Source: Bacillus sp. DTU_2020_1000418_1_SI_GHA_SEK_038 (GTDB taxonomy: Bacteria; Bacillota; Bacilli; Bacillales; Cytobacillaceae). From it: a stretch of 64,000 bases of DNA. Location of the stretch: assembly GCF_032341175.1 (NCBI RefSeq), contig NZ_CP135435.1:1426001-1490000 (forward strand), written 5' to 3'. The notes beneath the pieces were generated by a model that was not told where the DNA came from, did no database searches, and saw nothing but the letters and a program-made list of their open reading frames with translations. Numbering within the stretch: the stretch's first letter is position 1; each line of letters opens with the position of its first letter. The position numbers were made by a program, and so were the translations under genes. Shown here piece after piece: positions 16,396-25,454 of this stretch.

Positions 16396-17751
16396 TTATG
16401 CAAATACCATCTGCACCCAATAATAGAGAAGGAACAAAGTAACGATTGTTGATATTGGAATCACAATGATAGATACACTTAAATAGTCCTTCCACTTGAT
16501 CTTAATCTTGTATTTCCTCAATATATGCATCCAAATAAGGGAAGCAAGTGTCCCGATAGGCAGTAATAATGATCCCATATCGCTGCCGATGATATTTGCT
16601 AAATAAATTGTCTTTAATGTAATCGCATCAAGTCCCATTTCAGTTAGCGTTATAGTTCCGATCATTAATGCAGGATGGTTATTAAATATGTTGGAAAGGA
16701 TGGAAACTAGACCGCCCATTATAAAGCTCGCTTGAAACAATCCTCTATTTACTATCGGCTCAAAAGTCTGTACGAGCAATTTTGTCAATCCTACATTATG
16801 AAGTCCGTAAATGATTACATACATGGAAAAAGCAAAGATGAGAATATGCCAAGGTGTTTTCTTTATGATATCTACAGGGTTTGTTCCTAAATGATACCAT
16901 CTCCAAATCAGCAAGCTGAGCGATCCAAGCACGGCGACAAATTCAATTGGGATAGCAAAATAGGAAGCAACGAAGAGTAAGCAGCGCATCACGAAAACAA
17001 ATAGTAACACCTTTAACATTAATTTTGTTCTTTTTCGTTTCGTTTCAACGGATAGTGATTTTTTTAGCGGATGAAAATGCTTGGAGAAAAAGACCTCATC
17101 AATTTCATCCTTGGTGGACGGCAACACTTTCGGTAACTTCTTCTTTACTACTAAAAACATAATCCAGGCCATAAATAACAATCCTAATGTCGCTGGAACA
17201 AACATCATGGCAGTATGCATATAAAGCGACATGTCAATTATTTTTAAAGCTATTAAATTGACAATATTACTAACACCAATTGGTGCACTAGAAGCAGTTG
17301 CAATTAGAGCTCCACTCAACAGATAGGGGATCATTTGTTGCGGTTTTAACCGAAGATTTCTTAGAAGGATGATTAATAACGGAGTGGTAATTAGGATGCT
17401 TCCATCATTGTTAAATAATAGAGTCATTAAAAAACACAGTAATTGAATATACCAATATAGACGGTAGCCTGAACCTTTTGATAAATTAGCAAGCCGGGCA
17501 GCTGCCCAGTGGAAAAACCCGAAGCTTTCTAATATGACAGCCATGACAATGGTTGCCATAATCGTAATCGAGGCGCCGCCAATTTTATCTATAATATCAA
17601 GAATGTTTGCCTTAGTTACAATCCCGGTCAGTAATATAATTAGGGCTCCAACAGAAGCTGGCCATGCTTCATTTAACCCTTTAGGTCTCCAAAAAATGAC
17701 TAGCATTGTGACAATAAAAACAATTATAGTCATTCCAATCTCGAAAGTCAT
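16396..17751 (-). CDS. ArsB/NhaD-type anion or arsenite permease
   Basis: A 451-residue integral membrane protein with about 11-12 hydrophobic helices. The family signature region is LFNNDGSILITTPLLIILLR, and a later ILSNIFNNHPALMIGTITL fits the ArsB/ion-transporter superfamily. In B. subtilis the closest style is the YdfA/YwrK group annotated as arsenical pump membrane proteins. There is no arsR, arsC or arsA beside it, so arsenite as substrate is only a family-based guess. It is inserted between yhaP and yhaO relative to B. subtilis. Confidence 0.75.
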   Translation of the reverse strand: MTFEIGMTIIVFIVTMLVIFWRPKGLNEAWPASVGALIILLTGIVTKANILDIIDKIGGASITIMATIVMAVILESFGFFHWAAARLANLSKGSGYRLYWYIQLLCFLMTLLFNNDGSILITTPLLIILLRNLRLKPQQMIPYLLSGALIATASSAPIGVSNIVNLIALKIIDMSLYMHTAMMFVPATLGLLFMAWIMFLVVKKKLPKVLPSTKDEIDEVFFSKHFHPLKKSLSVETKRKRTKLMLKVLLFVFVMRCLLFVASYFAIPIEFVAVLGSLSLLIWRWYHLGTNPVDIIKKTPWHILIFAFSMYVIIYGLHNVGLTKLLVQTFEPIVNRGLFQASFIMGGLVSILSNIFNNHPALMIGTITLTEMGLDAITLKTIYLANIIGSDMGSLLLPIGTLASLIWMHILRKYKIKIKWKDYLSVSIIVIPISTIVTLFLLYYWVQMVFA

Positions 17752-18052
17752 GTCACTTCTCTCCCTAAAGTCTATTAGGACAAATGTCTTTGCGTGTCCT
17801 ATTTGCTATATTTATATTCATTCCAATGAAGCAGGAAATGGACAAACATCCATTTTAAACAAAAAGTATGTTTGTCCTTATAAGTAAAATGCCTACTAGA
17901 GATAGTAGTCTATGTACTAAAATCTATTTAATAGTGGAGAAATTAAATCAAACAATAGTCTATTTGCTTATTATAAAATTTCGGCCTATAAGAACGTGCA
18001 TTCGTATTTGAAATAGGGTAAAATTAGGGGAAAAAGATCGAGAGGTTTTCAC
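17752..18052. other. Divergent promoter region with a 10-bp inverted repeat
   Basis: This 300-bp AT-rich gap between the divergent permease and yhaO has no gene. It holds GGACAAACAT (17840-17849) and its exact complement ATGTTTGTCC (17868-17877), plus another GGACAAATG at about 17779, 89 bp from the permease. Palindromic spacing suggests an operator or hairpin near the permease promoter. GAGAGG lies just upstream of the yhaO ATG. Confidence 0.45.
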
Positions 18053-19270
18053 ATGAAAAAGGTGACATTTATCCATGCTGCAGATTTGCATTTGGATAGC
18101 CCGATGGTCGGGTTAATGAACTTGCCCCAGAAAATATTTAGCAGACTTCAAGACAGCACCTTTGATGCTTTAAAGACAGTTGTTGACAATGCTTTAATTC
18201 ATCAAGTGGATTTTGTCATTATTGCAGGTGATTTATTTGATGGAGAGAATCGCAGTATTCGTGCCCAGATAAAATTTCGTAAAGAAATGGAGCGCCTAGC
18301 AGAAAAAAATATCCCTATCTATGTTGTTCATGGAAATCATGATCATTTGGATGGAAACTGGACACATCTAAATATGCCGAATAATGTTCATGTTTTCTCA
18401 CATGAGGTAGAGGCATTAAGATTTGTAAAGGATGAAGTATCTGTTCATCTTTATGGATTCAGTTACCCAAGAAGGCATGTGTACGATAGAATGATTAGTC
18501 ATTATAAAAAGAAACAGGGAGCGGATTTTCATATTGGGATCCTCCATGGGCATTTGGAAGGAAATAACGAACACGATAAATATGCTCCCTTTTCTCTCAA
18601 GGATTTACTCCATAAGGACTTTGACTATTGGGCTCTTGGCCATATTCATAAACGCCAAACCCTCCATACATATCCGCCAGTTATTTACTCGGGAAATATT
18701 CAAGGCAGGAACCGGAAGGAGACAGGGTGGAAGGGATGTTATTTAGTTCAATTGACAGAGACTGAGGCTGAGCTGCAGTTTATCGAAACTTCAGCAGTCC
18801 TTTGGGAGGAAGTGAATGTTGATGTCTCAAAGGCTTCATCATTTCAAGTGATATATGATATTTGCAAAAGTCTGATTCAGGAAATAAGGCTAGAAAATAA
18901 AGGAATCATTGTGTCGATGACCTTAGATTTTGTCAATCTGCCAGAACAGGATATGAAGAGTATCACGGAAGGAGACTTATTAGATGCTTTGCAGGAGGAT
19001 GAAGGGGAGGAAGAAGCGTTTGTTTGGATTTCTAGTCTAACAATTAACGAAAAAATCGATTGGAATCGTGAGCATTTGGCAAAGGAATCAGAGTTTTACG
19101 CGGAGCTTTTCATGACTGCAGAACAGTATGACGTCTTAGATAGCAGTATTTCCACATTATATAATCATCCGGATGCTAGAAGACTTCTAAAACAAATATC
19201 AGAGGAGGAGAAAAGGGAGATTGCCAAAGAGGCTGAGAGACTATTAGTTAATTTATTGTATAAGCATTAG
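18053..19270 (+). CDS. yhaO: YhaO, SbcD/Mre11-like metallophosphoesterase
   Basis: A 405-residue calcineurin-like phosphoesterase of the DNA-repair exonuclease type. Metal-binding motifs are HAADLHLDS (residues about 8-16), GDLFDGE, VHGNHDH, ILHGHLEG and LGHIHKRQ, in the order expected for SbcD/Mre11. The C-terminal region is helical and charged. It is followed 11 bp later by yhaN, an SbcC/Rad50-like partner, so the pair probably works as a nuclease-ATPase complex on DNA ends. This is inferred from family and synteny. Confidence 0.9.
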   Translation: MKKVTFIHAADLHLDSPMVGLMNLPQKIFSRLQDSTFDALKTVVDNALIHQVDFVIIAGDLFDGENRSIRAQIKFRKEMERLAEKNIPIYVVHGNHDHLDGNWTHLNMPNNVHVFSHEVEALRFVKDEVSVHLYGFSYPRRHVYDRMISHYKKKQGADFHIGILHGHLEGNNEHDKYAPFSLKDLLHKDFDYWALGHIHKRQTLHTYPPVIYSGNIQGRNRKETGWKGCYLVQLTETEAELQFIETSAVLWEEVNVDVSKASSFQVIYDICKSLIQEIRLENKGIIVSMTLDFVNLPEQDMKSITEGDLLDALQEDEGEEEAFVWISSLTINEKIDWNREHLAKESEFYAELFMTAEQYDVLDSSISTLYNHPDARRLLKQISEEEKREIAKEAERLLVNLLYKH

Positions 19271-19281
19271 GAGGTGATAGT

Positions 19282-22080
19282 ATGAAGATTAAGGATATCC
19301 ATATTTATGGGTTTGGGAAATTTTCAGATATGAAAATGACAAATTTGCATGAGTTTCAGGTTCTATTCGGAGAAAATGAGGCTGGCAAGTCAACAATTAT
19401 GTCATTTATTCATAGTCTTTTATTTGGATTTCCAACGAGGCTTCAATCAGAGCCTAGATATGAACCGAAAGAGGGCGCTAAATACGGTGGGAGAATGACG
19501 GTTGACTTCGCCGAAAAAGGGATCGTAGTCATAGAAAGGGTTATAGGAAAAGCCTCGGGTAATGTAATTGTGATGCTTGAGGATGGTACAAAAGGAGGAG
19601 AAGAACTCCTTAGGGACCTTCTCCATCGTGTTGATAAAACCTTATTTCAATCGATTTTTTCATTTAATATTCATGGTATTCAAAATGTACATAGGATGAA
19701 GGGGGAGGATCTTGGAAAATACTTATTCTCAGCTGGGGCTTTAGGAACAGATCAGCTTATTCGTACTGAAAACACACTGCAAAAGGAAATGGATAGCCGC
19801 TTTAAACCAAATGGCAAAAAACCATACTTAAATGAAAAGCTAAAAGAGCTAAAGCATCTGCGCAATGAATTAAAAAAGGCTGAACAGCAAAATGAGCAAT
19901 ACTGGAAGCTGCAGAGTGAAAAAGACCGTTTAGAAATAGATCTGACAGAAACACAAGCTGAATTAGCCCAGCTGCATTCGTTGAAACTAAAATTAGAAGC
20001 CTGGAGACAGATTCAGCCGCTCAAGCTAGAGGAAGTATCAATAATCGAAGAATTAAACAACTATATGGATATTCCATTTCCTATCGATGGTCTTTCAAAA
20101 TTAGATCGACTTGAAGAACTGATGAAGCCTTTGGAAGGGCAAATATCCAGCCATACTAATCGTCTGAAAATTTTAGAAGATGAAATTAAAAATAACGCAC
20201 CTGATTTCAATATGCTGGGTGAGGAACAGAAAATAAATTCAGCTGTTGAAAGCCTGTCATTATATGAAAGGCTTGAACAGGAAGAAAAGGAACTGCAAGA
20301 CAGATGTACACAGCTAAGGGAAGAGGAATTAAGTTTAAGAGAAAAGCTTCATTTGACTATAGAAGATGAAGAGTTATTCTCCATTAATACAAGTGTCTTT
20401 ATGAAGGAAAAAGTCAAAAGCGGCCAGGAAAAATATCGGCGGCTGGACTTGAAAAAGCATGAACTTGATGAAAGATTTAATAGTGAAAAGCAATTGCTTG
20501 AGGAAATCGAAGATAAAATAAAGAATAATGAAAAACAGCTTCAGTCTGAAACAGAAAGAAAAGCTCTTAAAGACAAGATGCGGAGAAAAAGAGTTCAAGA
20601 AAGGACTCAATTCATAATATTTTCGATACTTTTTTCCGTCTTGATTGCTTGGGGGATATTAGAATCAAAATTACCAATGATTTTGCTTGGTGCCTTTGGA
20701 ATTATTTTTTCAATTTATTTATTTAATAAGAAATCGGCTAATGCGGACAATGTCTTTGGTAGAGATAAGAATCTTTTGGAACAGCTGACTCATTTCAAAA
20801 TCCAATGGACAGAAAGAAATGCCCAATATGAAAGGGTATTAATGGATTATGAAACTTGGGAAAATGAAATGGTTAAGGCTGAAAGGGAAATAATCGAACT
20901 TGGAGAAGGCCTTTTATTACCTGGAGAAATTGCTCTTGCTTATTTATCTGAGGCCTTTGAGCTAATAGAACAGCTAAAAAAGCTTTATCGTGAAAAGAAA
21001 AAGGCTATTGATAGGCAACATTTAGTTACGGGAAAAAAGAATGATATAGTTGAGGCTATTGAGCATCTAAGTAATGAATTCTTAGGTATGTCTTATTCCA
21101 GTATTCAAGAAAGGGCTTATACGTTAAGAAATCGCTTAAAGGAAGAAATGGAAAAGAATTTGGCTCATGAAGGAAGAAAGGCAAAGCTAATTGAGCTAAA
21201 GGAAGAAAGGCAGAAATATCAGCTCCAATGGGATCATTTTAATCGGTCAAAGGGAGAGCTATATCAGCAGGCATTTGTATCAGATGAAAAGTCTTTCCGG
21301 GAAGCTGGTAAAATGGATGAAAGAAAACGGATGCTTGAGGAACAATTGCTTCATTTGCAGAGGCAGTTAAAGATTGCCACGTTAAATGAACAGGAAATGG
21401 AATTGTTTCAGGAAATTGCCGATTTAGATGAGCGATTATATAGCTATGCAACACAGCATAAAATGCTAGAAGAAAAAATACCTTTATTGCAAAGCGACAT
21501 GGCTAAGGTAAAATATGAAATCCAATTGTTAGAAGAAGGCGGTACTCATGCTGAGTTACTGCATCTCTATAAACAAAAGCATTCAGAATTAGACATGGGG
21601 GCACGTGAATGGGTGAAGTTTGCGGCGGCAAAGGATATGTTAAATCATACGATTGAACGCTTTAAAAACGAGCGGCTTCCAAGAATGCTGGAAAAGGCAG
21701 AGGAGTACTTGGAATATTTAACAGATGGTAAATATATAAAAATATTTCCAAAACAAGAGGGAAGCGGATTTCTTTTACAGAGGAAGGATCAGCAATTATT
21801 TGAAGCCAATGAGCTAAGCCAGGCGACAGCTGAACAGGTTTACGTGTCATTAAGGCTGGCTTTAGCTGTGACCATTTATGGAAAGTTCCCTTTTCCGATT
21901 ATTATTGATGACAGCTTCGTCAATTTTGACCAACACCGAACAAGGAAAGTTATTCATTTGCTTAAGAGATTAAAAGGACGGCAGGTTCTGTTTTTTACTT
22001 GCCATCAGCATTTATTGACCTATTTCTTAGACGATCAGGTCGTTGAAGTAGGTAAAGAGATGAGAACGCCACTAAATTAA
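19282..22080 (+). CDS. yhaN: YhaN, SbcC/Rad50-like ATPase with a membrane hairpin
   Basis: A 932-residue AAA-type ATPase with Walker A FGENEAGKST (about residues 31-40) and a C-terminal Walker B region, FPIIIDDSFVNFD, preceded by a degenerate signature ELSQATAEQVYVSLRLAL. The middle is long coiled coil. Two closely spaced hydrophobic segments lie at about residues 442-483 (FIIFSILFSVLIAWGIL, then MILLGAFGIIFSIYLF), which would place the tip of the coiled coil in the membrane. GGAGG precedes the ATG. It is the partner of YhaO. Confidence 0.88.
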   Translation: MKIKDIHIYGFGKFSDMKMTNLHEFQVLFGENEAGKSTIMSFIHSLLFGFPTRLQSEPRYEPKEGAKYGGRMTVDFAEKGIVVIERVIGKASGNVIVMLEDGTKGGEELLRDLLHRVDKTLFQSIFSFNIHGIQNVHRMKGEDLGKYLFSAGALGTDQLIRTENTLQKEMDSRFKPNGKKPYLNEKLKELKHLRNELKKAEQQNEQYWKLQSEKDRLEIDLTETQAELAQLHSLKLKLEAWRQIQPLKLEEVSIIEELNNYMDIPFPIDGLSKLDRLEELMKPLEGQISSHTNRLKILEDEIKNNAPDFNMLGEEQKINSAVESLSLYERLEQEEKELQDRCTQLREEELSLREKLHLTIEDEELFSINTSVFMKEKVKSGQEKYRRLDLKKHELDERFNSEKQLLEEIEDKIKNNEKQLQSETERKALKDKMRRKRVQERTQFIIFSILFSVLIAWGILESKLPMILLGAFGIIFSIYLFNKKSANADNVFGRDKNLLEQLTHFKIQWTERNAQYERVLMDYETWENEMVKAEREIIELGEGLLLPGEIALAYLSEAFELIEQLKKLYREKKKAIDRQHLVTGKKNDIVEAIEHLSNEFLGMSYSSIQERAYTLRNRLKEEMEKNLAHEGRKAKLIELKEERQKYQLQWDHFNRSKGELYQQAFVSDEKSFREAGKMDERKRMLEEQLLHLQRQLKIATLNEQEMELFQEIADLDERLYSYATQHKMLEEKIPLLQSDMAKVKYEIQLLEEGGTHAELLHLYKQKHSELDMGAREWVKFAAAKDMLNHTIERFKNERLPRMLEKAEEYLEYLTDGKYIKIFPKQEGSGFLLQRKDQQLFEANELSQATAEQVYVSLRLALAVTIYGKFPFPIIIDDSFVNFDQHRTRKVIHLLKRLKGRQVLFFTCHQHLLTYFLDDQVVEVGKEMRTPLN

Positions 22081-22172
22081 AGGGAATCAATGGGTTCTCT
22101 ATTGATTTCTGTTAGACATTTATTGTCTATGATATACTATTTTAATAGAAAGAAAGGAGCATCGGACCACCT

Positions 22173-23117
22173 ATGCCAAAAGGAATTGTTTATTATGATG
22201 TTGGTGAACATATCGAACTTTTTTTACTGATAAAAAATGCAACAAAAGGAATTGCGAGTAATGGAAAACCTTTTTTAACCCTTATTTTTCAAGATCAGAG
22301 CGGAGAAATAGAAGCTAAGCTTTGGGATGTGTCTGACGGTGATGAAAAGATCTATGTACCGGAAACGATTGTTAAAGTTTCAGGAGATATACTAAACTAT
22401 CGGGGGCGCAATCAGCTCAGAATTAAACAAATACGCCCAGCATCCGCAAGTGATTCTGTTAAACTGGCTGATTTTCTTGAAACAGCTCCATTAAGTACGG
22501 ATGAAATGATTAGTAAAATTACTCAATACATTTTTGAAATGCAAAATCCAAATCTGCAGAGAATTACGCGTCATTTATTAAAAAAGCACCAGCAGGCATT
22601 TTTGGAATATCCGGCAGCAACGAAAAATCATCATGAATTTGTTTCAGGTCTAGCCTATCATGTAGTTTCTATGCTTGATTTGGCAAAGGCAATAGCAGGC
22701 CTTTATCCTAGTCTGGATAAAGATCTCTTATATTCAGGAATTATTCTTCATGACTTAGGGAAGGTCATTGAGCTATCAGGTCCAATTTCTACCGTTTATA
22801 CGATAGAAGGCAATTTACTTGGCCACATAACGATTATGGTCACTGAAATTGGCAAAGCAGCTGATGAGCTATCAATAACAGGAGAGGAAGTACTCATTCT
22901 GCAGCATTTGGTCCTTTCTCATCACGGGAAGGCAGAATGGGGAAGCCCGAAACCTCCGCTCATAAAAGAGGCAGAAATTCTGCATTATATTGACAATCTA
23001 GATGCAAAAATGAACATGCTCGACCGTGCTTTAGAACGGGTAAAACCAGGTGAATTTACTGAAAGAGTTTTTGCACTTGATAATAGATCATTCTATAAGC
23101 CTGTTTTCCATAAATAA
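22173..23117 (+). CDS. yhaM: YhaM, 3'-5' exoribonuclease
   Basis: A 314-residue protein with an N-terminal OB fold (residues about 10-95; [16 protein letters not shown]) and an HD hydrolase domain. HD-domain ligands are seen at [21 protein letters not shown] and [15 protein letters not shown]. The YhaM family degrades RNA, and in B. subtilis also DNA, from 3' ends with Mn or Co. GAAAGGAG lies upstream. It is next to yhaON, and a strong terminator follows. Confidence 0.93.
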   Translation: MPKGIVYYDVGEHIELFLLIKNATKGIASNGKPFLTLIFQDQSGEIEAKLWDVSDGDEKIYVPETIVKVSGDILNYRGRNQLRIKQIRPASASDSVKLADFLETAPLSTDEMISKITQYIFEMQNPNLQRITRHLLKKHQQAFLEYPAATKNHHEFVSGLAYHVVSMLDLAKAIAGLYPSLDKDLLYSGIILHDLGKVIELSGPISTVYTIEGNLLGHITIMVTEIGKAADELSITGEEVLILQHLVLSHHGKAEWGSPKPPLIKEAEILHYIDNLDAKMNMLDRALERVKPGEFTERVFALDNRSFYKPVFHK

Positions 23118-23118
23118 T

Positions 23119-23157
23119 AAAAAAATCGTCCTTCCCATTTGGCAGGACGATTTTTTA
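23119..23157 (+). terminator. Terminator after yhaM
   Basis: AAAAAATCGTCCT pairs with AGGACGATTTTTT with a 12-nt loop and a T tail. Confidence 0.9.
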
Positions 23158-23224
23158 CTGTTCATTCATAATTCTATTATTAAAGACATAAATATTTTAT
23201 AAGAGAGTGGGACAACCATTCAAT

Positions 23225-23295
23225 AAAAAAGCGTAAGCGCCTTCGGAACAATCAAAGGACAATTGTTCCTGCGATGATTATCGCTGAAGCTAGAC
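23225..23295 (+). repeat. Short-form intergenic hairpin repeat (copy D)
   Basis: About 71 bp from AAAAAAGCGTAAGCGCCTTC to GCTGAAGCTAGAC. It shares both ends with the longer copies at 34743, 46271 and 60340 but has a different middle, GGAACAATCAAAGGACAATTGTTCC plus a short second hairpin. The same middle reappears inside the composite copy at 46271-46458. Confidence 0.75.
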
Positions 23296-23317
23296 AAATA
23301 GAAGGGTGTTGATTGTC

Positions 23318-23506
23318 ATGATCATTCCATTTTGGGTATATTTTATTGCCGTTGGAATTCTCCTTAGTGCCTATATGGCGATTAAGGCAGGAAGAGAAGA
23401 ACGAAAGGCAGAAAATGAAAGCATTGAGCTTGAAGGCAGGGTTTATATTGAGAGGATTGAAAAGGAAAGAGAGAAAAGAAGAACTAGTCAGCAGTCATTA
23501 GGTTAG
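23318..23506 (+). CDS. yhaL: YhaL sporulation membrane protein
   Basis: A 62-residue protein with one N-terminal membrane helix (IIPFWVYFIAVGILLSAYMA) and a strongly charged cytoplasmic tail (IELEGRVYIERIEKEREKRR). It matches the small sporulation protein YhaL in order and design. The ATG at 23318 is preferred because GAAGGGTG lies 9 nt upstream; GTG 23306 overlaps that site. It lies between yhaM and prsA as in B. subtilis. Molecular role unknown. Confidence 0.8.
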   Translation: MIIPFWVYFIAVGILLSAYMAIKAGREERKAENESIELEGRVYIERIEKEREKRRTSQQSLG

Positions 23507-23524
23507 ACAGGCACAAAAAAGTAT

Positions 23525-23574
23525 AGACCCCTTACAGTGCATATAGTTATTTACTATACATGCTGTTTGGGGTC
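23525..23574. terminator. Long imperfect hairpin between yhaL and prsA
   Basis: GACCCC...ACAG.GCAT pairs with ATGC.TGT..GGGGTC around an AT-rich centre. It lies between two convergent genes. Confidence 0.6.
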
Positions 23575-23586
23575 AATATTTGTTAA

Positions 23587-24462
23587 TTATTGCTGAGCAG
23601 CTTCAGAATTTTCTAAAATGTTCTTTAAATCCTTATCGTTTACCTTCACGTTTGCATCCTTCAATTCACGTTCCATTGCTTTCTGAATTTTATCCGCATC
23701 AAGCTGAGAAACCTTTATTTCATATTCCATTTTCTCTTTCATTTCATCAAAAGATTTTTTATCTTTTTTCTCTGTTACTTGGATAATATGGTATCCATGC
23801 TGTGATTTTACAGGTGCACTAATTTCATTAACTTCTAACGCATATGATGCATTTTCAAATTCCGGAACCATTCTTCCCGGTCCAAACCACCCAAGATCTC
23901 CGCCATTTGCTGCTGAGCCAGTGTCTGTAGAATATTCCTTCGCTAAATCCTCAAACTTAGCACCTTCATCAAGCTTTTTCTTTACTTCATTAGCTGTTTT
24001 CTCATCTTCTACAAGAATATGTCTAGCCTTAATTTGAGGCTTGTAATTTTCGTAGTATTCCTTTACTTCCTCTTCAGTCACCTTAATATCTTTAATTGCC
24101 GCCTTTTCCTGCATTAAGCCAGTTCTAAAGGTGTCCTTTAGCTCATCTTCATCTTTATAGCCATATTGAAGAAGGGCCATTTCGAAATTGGGACCGAGCT
24201 GCTCTTTAAGCTCGTCAATTTTTTCATTTAGTTCCTCATCAGATACATTGTAATTTTTTGATAGGACCTTTTCATAGACAAGTTCACGAAGAACTGCCTC
24301 GCCAGTTTTTTCTTTCATTGCGTCATAAAGCTCGTCCTTTGTAATGTCACCAGCTTTTGTTTGCACTACTACATCTGAATCACTCGCATTATTATTACCA
24401 TTGCAAGCAGTTAAGCCTAAGACCCCAGCTGTTAATGTGAGGGAAATAATCCATTTCTTCAT
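23587..24462 (-). CDS. prsA: PrsA, parvulin-type extracytoplasmic foldase
   Basis: A 291-residue lipoprotein that helps secreted proteins fold at the membrane-wall interface. The signal peptide ends in the lipobox LTAC with the lipidated Cys at residue 20. The parvulin PPIase domain (about residues 130-225) has [38 protein letters not shown] and [12 protein letters not shown]. The start at 24462 (MKKW) has AGGAG 8 nt upstream; a GTG three codons earlier does not. An extended -10 promoter lies at 24513-24540. Confidence 0.95.
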   Translation of the reverse strand: MKKWIISLTLTAGVLGLTACNGNNNASDSDVVVQTKAGDITKDELYDAMKEKTGEAVLRELVYEKVLSKNYNVSDEELNEKIDELKEQLGPNFEMALLQYGYKDEDELKDTFRTGLMQEKAAIKDIKVTEEEVKEYYENYKPQIKARHILVEDEKTANEVKKKLDEGAKFEDLAKEYSTDTGSAANGGDLGWFGPGRMVPEFENASYALEVNEISAPVKSQHGYHIIQVTEKKDKKSFDEMKEKMEYEIKVSQLDADKIQKAMERELKDANVKVNDKDLKNILENSEAAQQ

Positions 24463-24512
24463 GTTAGACACTCCTAGGAAAATTTATTTCAATTACTAAT
24501 TTCATAAAACCT

Positions 24513-24540
24513 ACTATACCACAAATGAATTGTAGAACAA
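24513..24540 (-). promoter_or_regulatory. Probable sigma-A promoter of prsA
   Basis: On the minus strand: TTGTTC, 16 nt, TATAGT, with an upstream TGG giving an extended -10. It lies about 50 bp before the prsA start codon. Confidence 0.5.
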
Positions 24541-24758
24541 AAACAATAACCTATGGAAGTTAAAAAATTCATTTGGATTTTCTCACCTGTCTAGGTAGCT
24601 GTCTATCCCTAATTTAGGTGAAGTCATATACTACAAAGACACTTTTTCAAAGCACTAAAGATTTAACCCAATTATTTTCGGATTATGATGACAAGTGCCT
24701 AATCGAATAAGGTGTTCGTTGAATAGTATATTTTAGCAACATGAAAGGAGGGTGTCTC

Positions 24759-24842
24759 ATGGGTGCTGGTTTCGGTGGTGGATTTGCACTAATAGTAGTG
24801 CTTTTCATCTTATTAATAATTGTTGGCGCTTCTTGGTTCTAA
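24759..24842 (+). CDS. YjcZ-type membrane miniprotein 1
   Basis: A 27-residue protein: a glycine-rich head (MGAGFGGGF), then one hydrophobic helix (ALIVVLFILLIIVG) ending ASWF. This is the layout of the YjcZ sporulation miniprotein family, known from spores in several Bacillus species. AAAGGAGGGTG sits upstream of the ATG. A near-identical paralogue begins 36 bp downstream, so the two form a tandem pair under one terminator. Confidence 0.85.
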   Translation: MGAGFGGGFALIVVLFILLIIVGASWF

Positions 24843-24878
24843 GATAACTGTTTTGCTTGCGGGAAAGGAGGATGCAAT

Positions 24879-24974
24879 ATGTCAAAAGGAGCTGGACACG
24901 GATTCGGAGGCGGATTTGCCTTAATCGTTGTTTTATTTATCCTATTAATCATCATTGGAGCATCTTGGCTTTAA
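24879..24974 (+). CDS. YjcZ-type membrane miniprotein 2
   Basis: A 31-residue paralogue of the preceding gene: MSKGAGHGFGGGF, then the hydrophobic helix ALIVVLFILLIIIG and ASWL. The helix differs by a single Val-to-Ile change although many codons differ, so the protein is under selection. AAAGGAGGATG lies before the ATG. Likely a spore-expressed membrane miniprotein; function is not established. Confidence 0.85.
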   Translation: MSKGAGHGFGGGFALIVVLFILLIIIGASWL

Positions 24975-25007
24975 TGAATGACATAAAGAATCATCCATCC
25001 TAAAATG

Positions 25008-25043
25008 AAAAACCGGCGGGGAGTATATTCCCGCCGGTTTTCT
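25008..25043 (+). terminator. Strong terminator after the YjcZ pair
   Basis: AAAACCGGCGGG/CCCGCCGGTTTT with a short loop and T-rich 3' arm; also usable by the convergent minus-strand gene. Confidence 0.9.
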
Positions 25044-25050
25044 GCATCAT

Positions 25051-25233
25051 TTAAGCATAAAGAATCTCTACAAATGATGATATGAGAAGAATTGTAATTA
25101 AAATATTAATCGTTCTAAACACTGTAGGCTGTCGCTCCTCAGGGATTTCCTTCTGGAGACAAAGCGAGTTGGTCATTTTGTTAATATTAAATAGGATAAA
25201 GACGGCAAAAATAATAAAAAAAATGGAGATCAC
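25051..25233 (-). CDS. Hypothetical two-helix membrane protein
   Basis: A 60-residue protein with two hydrophobic helices (MISIFFIIFAVFILF and INILITILLISSFVEILY) joined by a short charged loop with a cysteine. It starts at GTG with an excellent AAAGGAGGG 8 nt upstream, which supports it over the overlapping plus-strand frame. I do not recognise the family. It ends at a terminator shared with the YjcZ pair. Confidence 0.65.
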   Translation of the reverse strand: MISIFFIIFAVFILFNINKMTNSLCLQKEIPEERQPTVFRTINILITILLISSFVEILYA

Positions 25234-25403
25234 CGAAGATTCCCTCCTTTACATTTATGAAGAAAAAAGGTAGGGTCTGGGCTATTCGCGTAAATAGCAT
25301 TTCAGACAGCCTAAATCCGATTGTATGTTATTTACAATAACAAAAAATCCGGAAAAAAGATAGTCTTTAAGACTAGTGAAAACTTGGTTTTATCAAATTC
25401 CTG

Positions 25404-25434
25404 AAAAAGGCATCCATTATCGGATACCTTTTTA
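25404..25434 (-). terminator. Terminator downstream of the DUF3267-like gene
   Basis: On the minus strand AAAAAGGTATCC pairs with GGATGCCTTTTT, ending in a U run. Confidence 0.8.
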
Positions 25435-25454
25435 TCTATTACACAATTTTGTTA

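Noticed and set aside
16396..17751. Arsenic resistance operon
   Set aside because: Only the permease-like gene is present; no arsR, arsC or arsA flanks it, so no operon is claimed.
23225..23295. CRISPR repeat, because related elements recur in the window
   Set aside because: The copies are 10-23 kb apart, in both orientations, of different lengths and without spacer structure; they are dispersed hairpin repeats.
23530..23570. Small RNA between yhaL and prsA
   Set aside because: The long hairpin lies exactly between two convergent stops and is best explained as a shared terminator.
25082..25273. A 63-residue plus-strand frame opposite the two-helix membrane gene
   Set aside because: The minus-strand frame has a strong AAAGGAGGG site, two clear membrane helices and a terminator; the plus-strand frame has none of these.
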